From Flavobacteriaceae bacterium (GTDB lineage Bacteria; Bacteroidota; Bacteroidia; Flavobacteriales; Flavobacteriaceae): a stretch of DNA of 7,566 nt. A model generated the notes under the pieces. That model was not told where the DNA came from and did no database searches. It saw nothing but the letters and a program-made list of their open reading frames with translations. This document shows positions 6,446-7,566 of the stretch, one piece after another (the first letter of the stretch is position 1; every line of letters starts with the position of its first letter). The DNA is taken from the NCBI GenBank assembly GCA_030613745.1, contig JAUWLK010000128.1, positions 1-7,566 of the forward strand, read 5' to 3'. The translations under genes were made by a program, and so were the position numbers.

Positions 6446-6453
6446 CAAAAGTA
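6446..6453 (-). promoter_or_regulatory. Bacteroidetes -7 box (TACTTTTG) for the 6430 gene
   Basis: Read on the minus strand the sequence is TACTTTTG, a full match to the flavobacterial consensus TAnnTTTG, ending 15 bases before the ATG at 6430. I see no convincing TTG or TTTG at the -33 position, 17-23 bases further upstream; a long T run occupies that area instead. A transcription start a few bases downstream of the box would leave a leader of about 10 bases. Confidence 0.5.
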
Positions 6454-6502
6454 TATACATGCTTTAAAAAAAAATAACTATGAACGTTTTATAAATGTCG
6501 AT

Positions 6503-6532
6503 AAAAAAACTGCCAATATTGGCAGTTTTTTA
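6503..6532 (-). terminator. Intrinsic terminator after the DUF937 gene
   Basis: A perfect 28-base palindrome spans 6504-6531, with core CTGCCAATATTGGCAG flanked by six A on one side and six T on the other. It folds as CTGCCA, loop ATAT, TGGCAG with an A/T extension and a U tract. On the minus strand it lies 22 bases beyond the stop of the DUF937 gene and ends in seven T, ideal for a Rho-independent terminator. The symmetry means that it could also work on the plus strand, but no plus-strand gene ends close by. Confidence 0.85.
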
Positions 6533-6553
6533 TAAAAATTAAAGAAAATACTA

Positions 6554-7192
6554 TTATTTTCCGAATAAACTACCAAGTAATCCACTTAGACCGCCTTTTT
6601 TATTTCCACCATCCATAAGCATACCAGCAATATCATCAATAACACTACCATCTCCGTCAGCATCTAACAATGAGGTTACTATACTTTGTGATTGTTTGGA
6701 GTTTCCTCCAAGCATTCCACCTAATAAATTTCCAATTCCACTTTGTGTGGAAACATTTTTTTGTCTAGTTTCTTTACCTAAAAATCCCATTATAAGAGGT
6801 GCAGCAACTTTTAAAATATTCATAGCAGAACCTATATCCATTCCACTTGATTTACTTACAGCATTTGCTACATTTTGTTCTTTTCCTCCAAAAACATGAC
6901 CTAAAATTCCGGCACCATCCTCAAGAACATTTTGATCAATATTTCCACCACCTAAAATACTACCAAGATTGCCCATAATATCACCACTATGGTTGTTGTT
7001 TCCAAGTGCTTTTAATAATCCTGAAGCACCGTCAGGAGTTGATGCATTGTTTTTCATTGCACCTAAAATTAGAGGTAAAGCAGCACTTAGGGCTGATGTT
7101 GTTTGTTCTTTTCCTTGTCCTAATTGTTTGCTTGCTCCACTGATAAGAGTTTTCCCTATATCACTGTTCAATAAATCTAAAATACCACTCAT
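6554..7192 (-). CDS. DUF937 protein with a C-terminal EF-hand-like loop
   Basis: This 212-residue protein belongs to the DUF937 (PF06078) family, related to E. coli YidB, of unknown function. It is rich in Gly, Ala, Ser and Asn and made of repeated amphipathic helical stretches: MSGILDLLNSDIGKTLISGA at the start, ALSAALPLILGAMKNNAS (34-51), then a Gly-rich region with GLLKALGN and LGSILGGG, a second homologous helical part ILKVAAPLIMGFLGK (126-140), and LLGGMLGG. At 177-188 lies DADGDGSVIDDI, which matches the DxDxDG calcium-loop pattern of EF-hands and dockerins, with position 12 not acidic. The C-terminus is GLLGSLFGK. There is no signal peptide or transmembrane segment, so it is probably cytoplasmic. 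It is transcribed alone, with a strong terminator behind it, and is divergent from the symporter gene with 81 bases between the starts. Confidence 0.88.
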   Translation of the reverse strand: MSGILDLLNSDIGKTLISGASKQLGQGKEQTTSALSAALPLILGAMKNNASTPDGASGLLKALGNNNHSGDIMGNLGSILGGGNIDQNVLEDGAGILGHVFGGKEQNVANAVSKSSGMDIGSAMNILKVAAPLIMGFLGKETRQKNVSTQSGIGNLLGGMLGGNSKQSQSIVTSLLDADGDGSVIDDIAGMLMDGGNKKGGLSGLLGSLFGK

Positions 7193-7273
7193 ATTATTTA
7201 ATTTAAGTTAATGATTAGTTTTAAGTAAAAATACAATTTTTATTTATTATCTTTCCAAAAATTAATTTTAATC

Positions 7274-7566
7274 ATGAAAAATTTAGCATTGCACTGGAAA
7301 ATTTTAATTGGAATGGTTTTAGGTGTATTATTTGGCTTTTTGATGGCAAGTTTTACAGGAGGGAAAGAAATAGTGCAAGACTGGGTTAAACCATTTGGTA
7401 CAATATTTATCAATTCATTAAAATTAATTGCAGTCCCTTTAATTTTAGGATCTTTAATAAAAGGAGTATCAGATTTAAAGGATATTTCAAAACTTTCTAA
7501 AATGGGAGGTAAAACAATTTTGATTTATATTTTAACTACTGTGGTAGCTGTTTCTATAGGATTATT
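7274..7566 (+). CDS. Dicarboxylate/amino acid:cation symporter (DAACS family), N-terminal part
   Basis: The gene starts at ATG 7274 and is open to the end of the window, giving 97 complete codons of what is usually a protein of about 400-450 residues. The first helix (about 8-27, WKILIGMVLGVLFGFLMA) and the second (about 43-66) carry the family block FINSLKLIAVPLILGSLIKGV, equivalent to the LLKMLIVPLVF stretch of GltP/GltPh and DctA. A short Asp/Lys-rich loop and the start of helix 3 follow. Such proteins import glutamate, aspartate or C4-dicarboxylates with Na+ or H+; the specificity residues lie in the missing C-terminal half. A near-match to the -7 box (TATCTTTC at 7248-7255, last base wrong) lies 18 bases upstream of the start, and I do not consider it firm. 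Confidence 0.9.
   Translation, partial: MKNLALHWKILIGMVLGVLFGFLMASFTGGKEIVQDWVKPFGTIFINSLKLIAVPLILGSLIKGVSDLKDISKLSKMGGKTILIYILTTVVAVSIGL

Noticed and set aside
6696..7211. Plus-strand open frames opposite the DUF937 gene
   Set aside because: They are antisense shadows of a well-supported gene; their Pro- and Phe-rich translations reflect the complement of its Gly-rich codons.

Overview
The window looks like chromosomal DNA from a member of the Bacteroidota, most likely a marine-type Flavobacteriaceae. The base composition is AT-rich, start codons lack strong Shine-Dalgarno sequences, one leader carries a match to the Bacteroidetes -7 promoter box (TAnnTTTG), and several products (a DUF6787-like membrane protein, a DUF937 protein, a two-helix membrane protein) are of types I associate with flavobacteria. 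The standard genetic code is in use: TGG encodes Trp, and TGA ends two of the intact genes. No stretch over 300 bases is without a gene; the longest gap is about 120 bases.

Bases 1-4082 form a tight co-directional cluster for uptake and hydrolysis of 5-oxoproline (pyroglutamate). It holds the 3' end of a DUF2891 gene, an Nramp-superfamily permease of the YcsG type, and the three subunits of bacterial ATP-dependent 5-oxoprolinase, pxpA, pxpB and pxpC. Genes overlap or lie within about 40 bases of each other, so translational coupling is likely. Two things stand out. The permease lacks the residues that bind metal in true Nramp transporters. pxpB is interrupted by a single in-frame TGA at codon 64, with no change of frame on either side, and its 3' end runs into a hairpin-rich, repeat-like segment that appears to supply the last 20 or so residues.

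Bases 4110-6081 continue on the same strand with a low-specificity L-threonine aldolase, an MsrA methionine sulfoxide reductase with an export signal, and a small two-helix membrane protein. Gaps are 1-33 bases, so these may be read with the upstream genes, although functional linkage is not obvious.

From 6116 to 7192 two genes lie on the minus strand: a short DUF6787-like membrane protein and a DUF937 protein with a calcium-binding-type loop. A strong palindromic terminator separates them. At 7274, divergent from the DUF937 gene, a dicarboxylate/amino acid:cation symporter begins and runs off the end of the window.

The best candidate for something undescribed is the transport and processing side of the 5-oxoproline cluster (the metal-ligand-less Nramp relative and DUF2891). 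The broken pxpB raises the question of whether this copy of the pathway still works in this strain.
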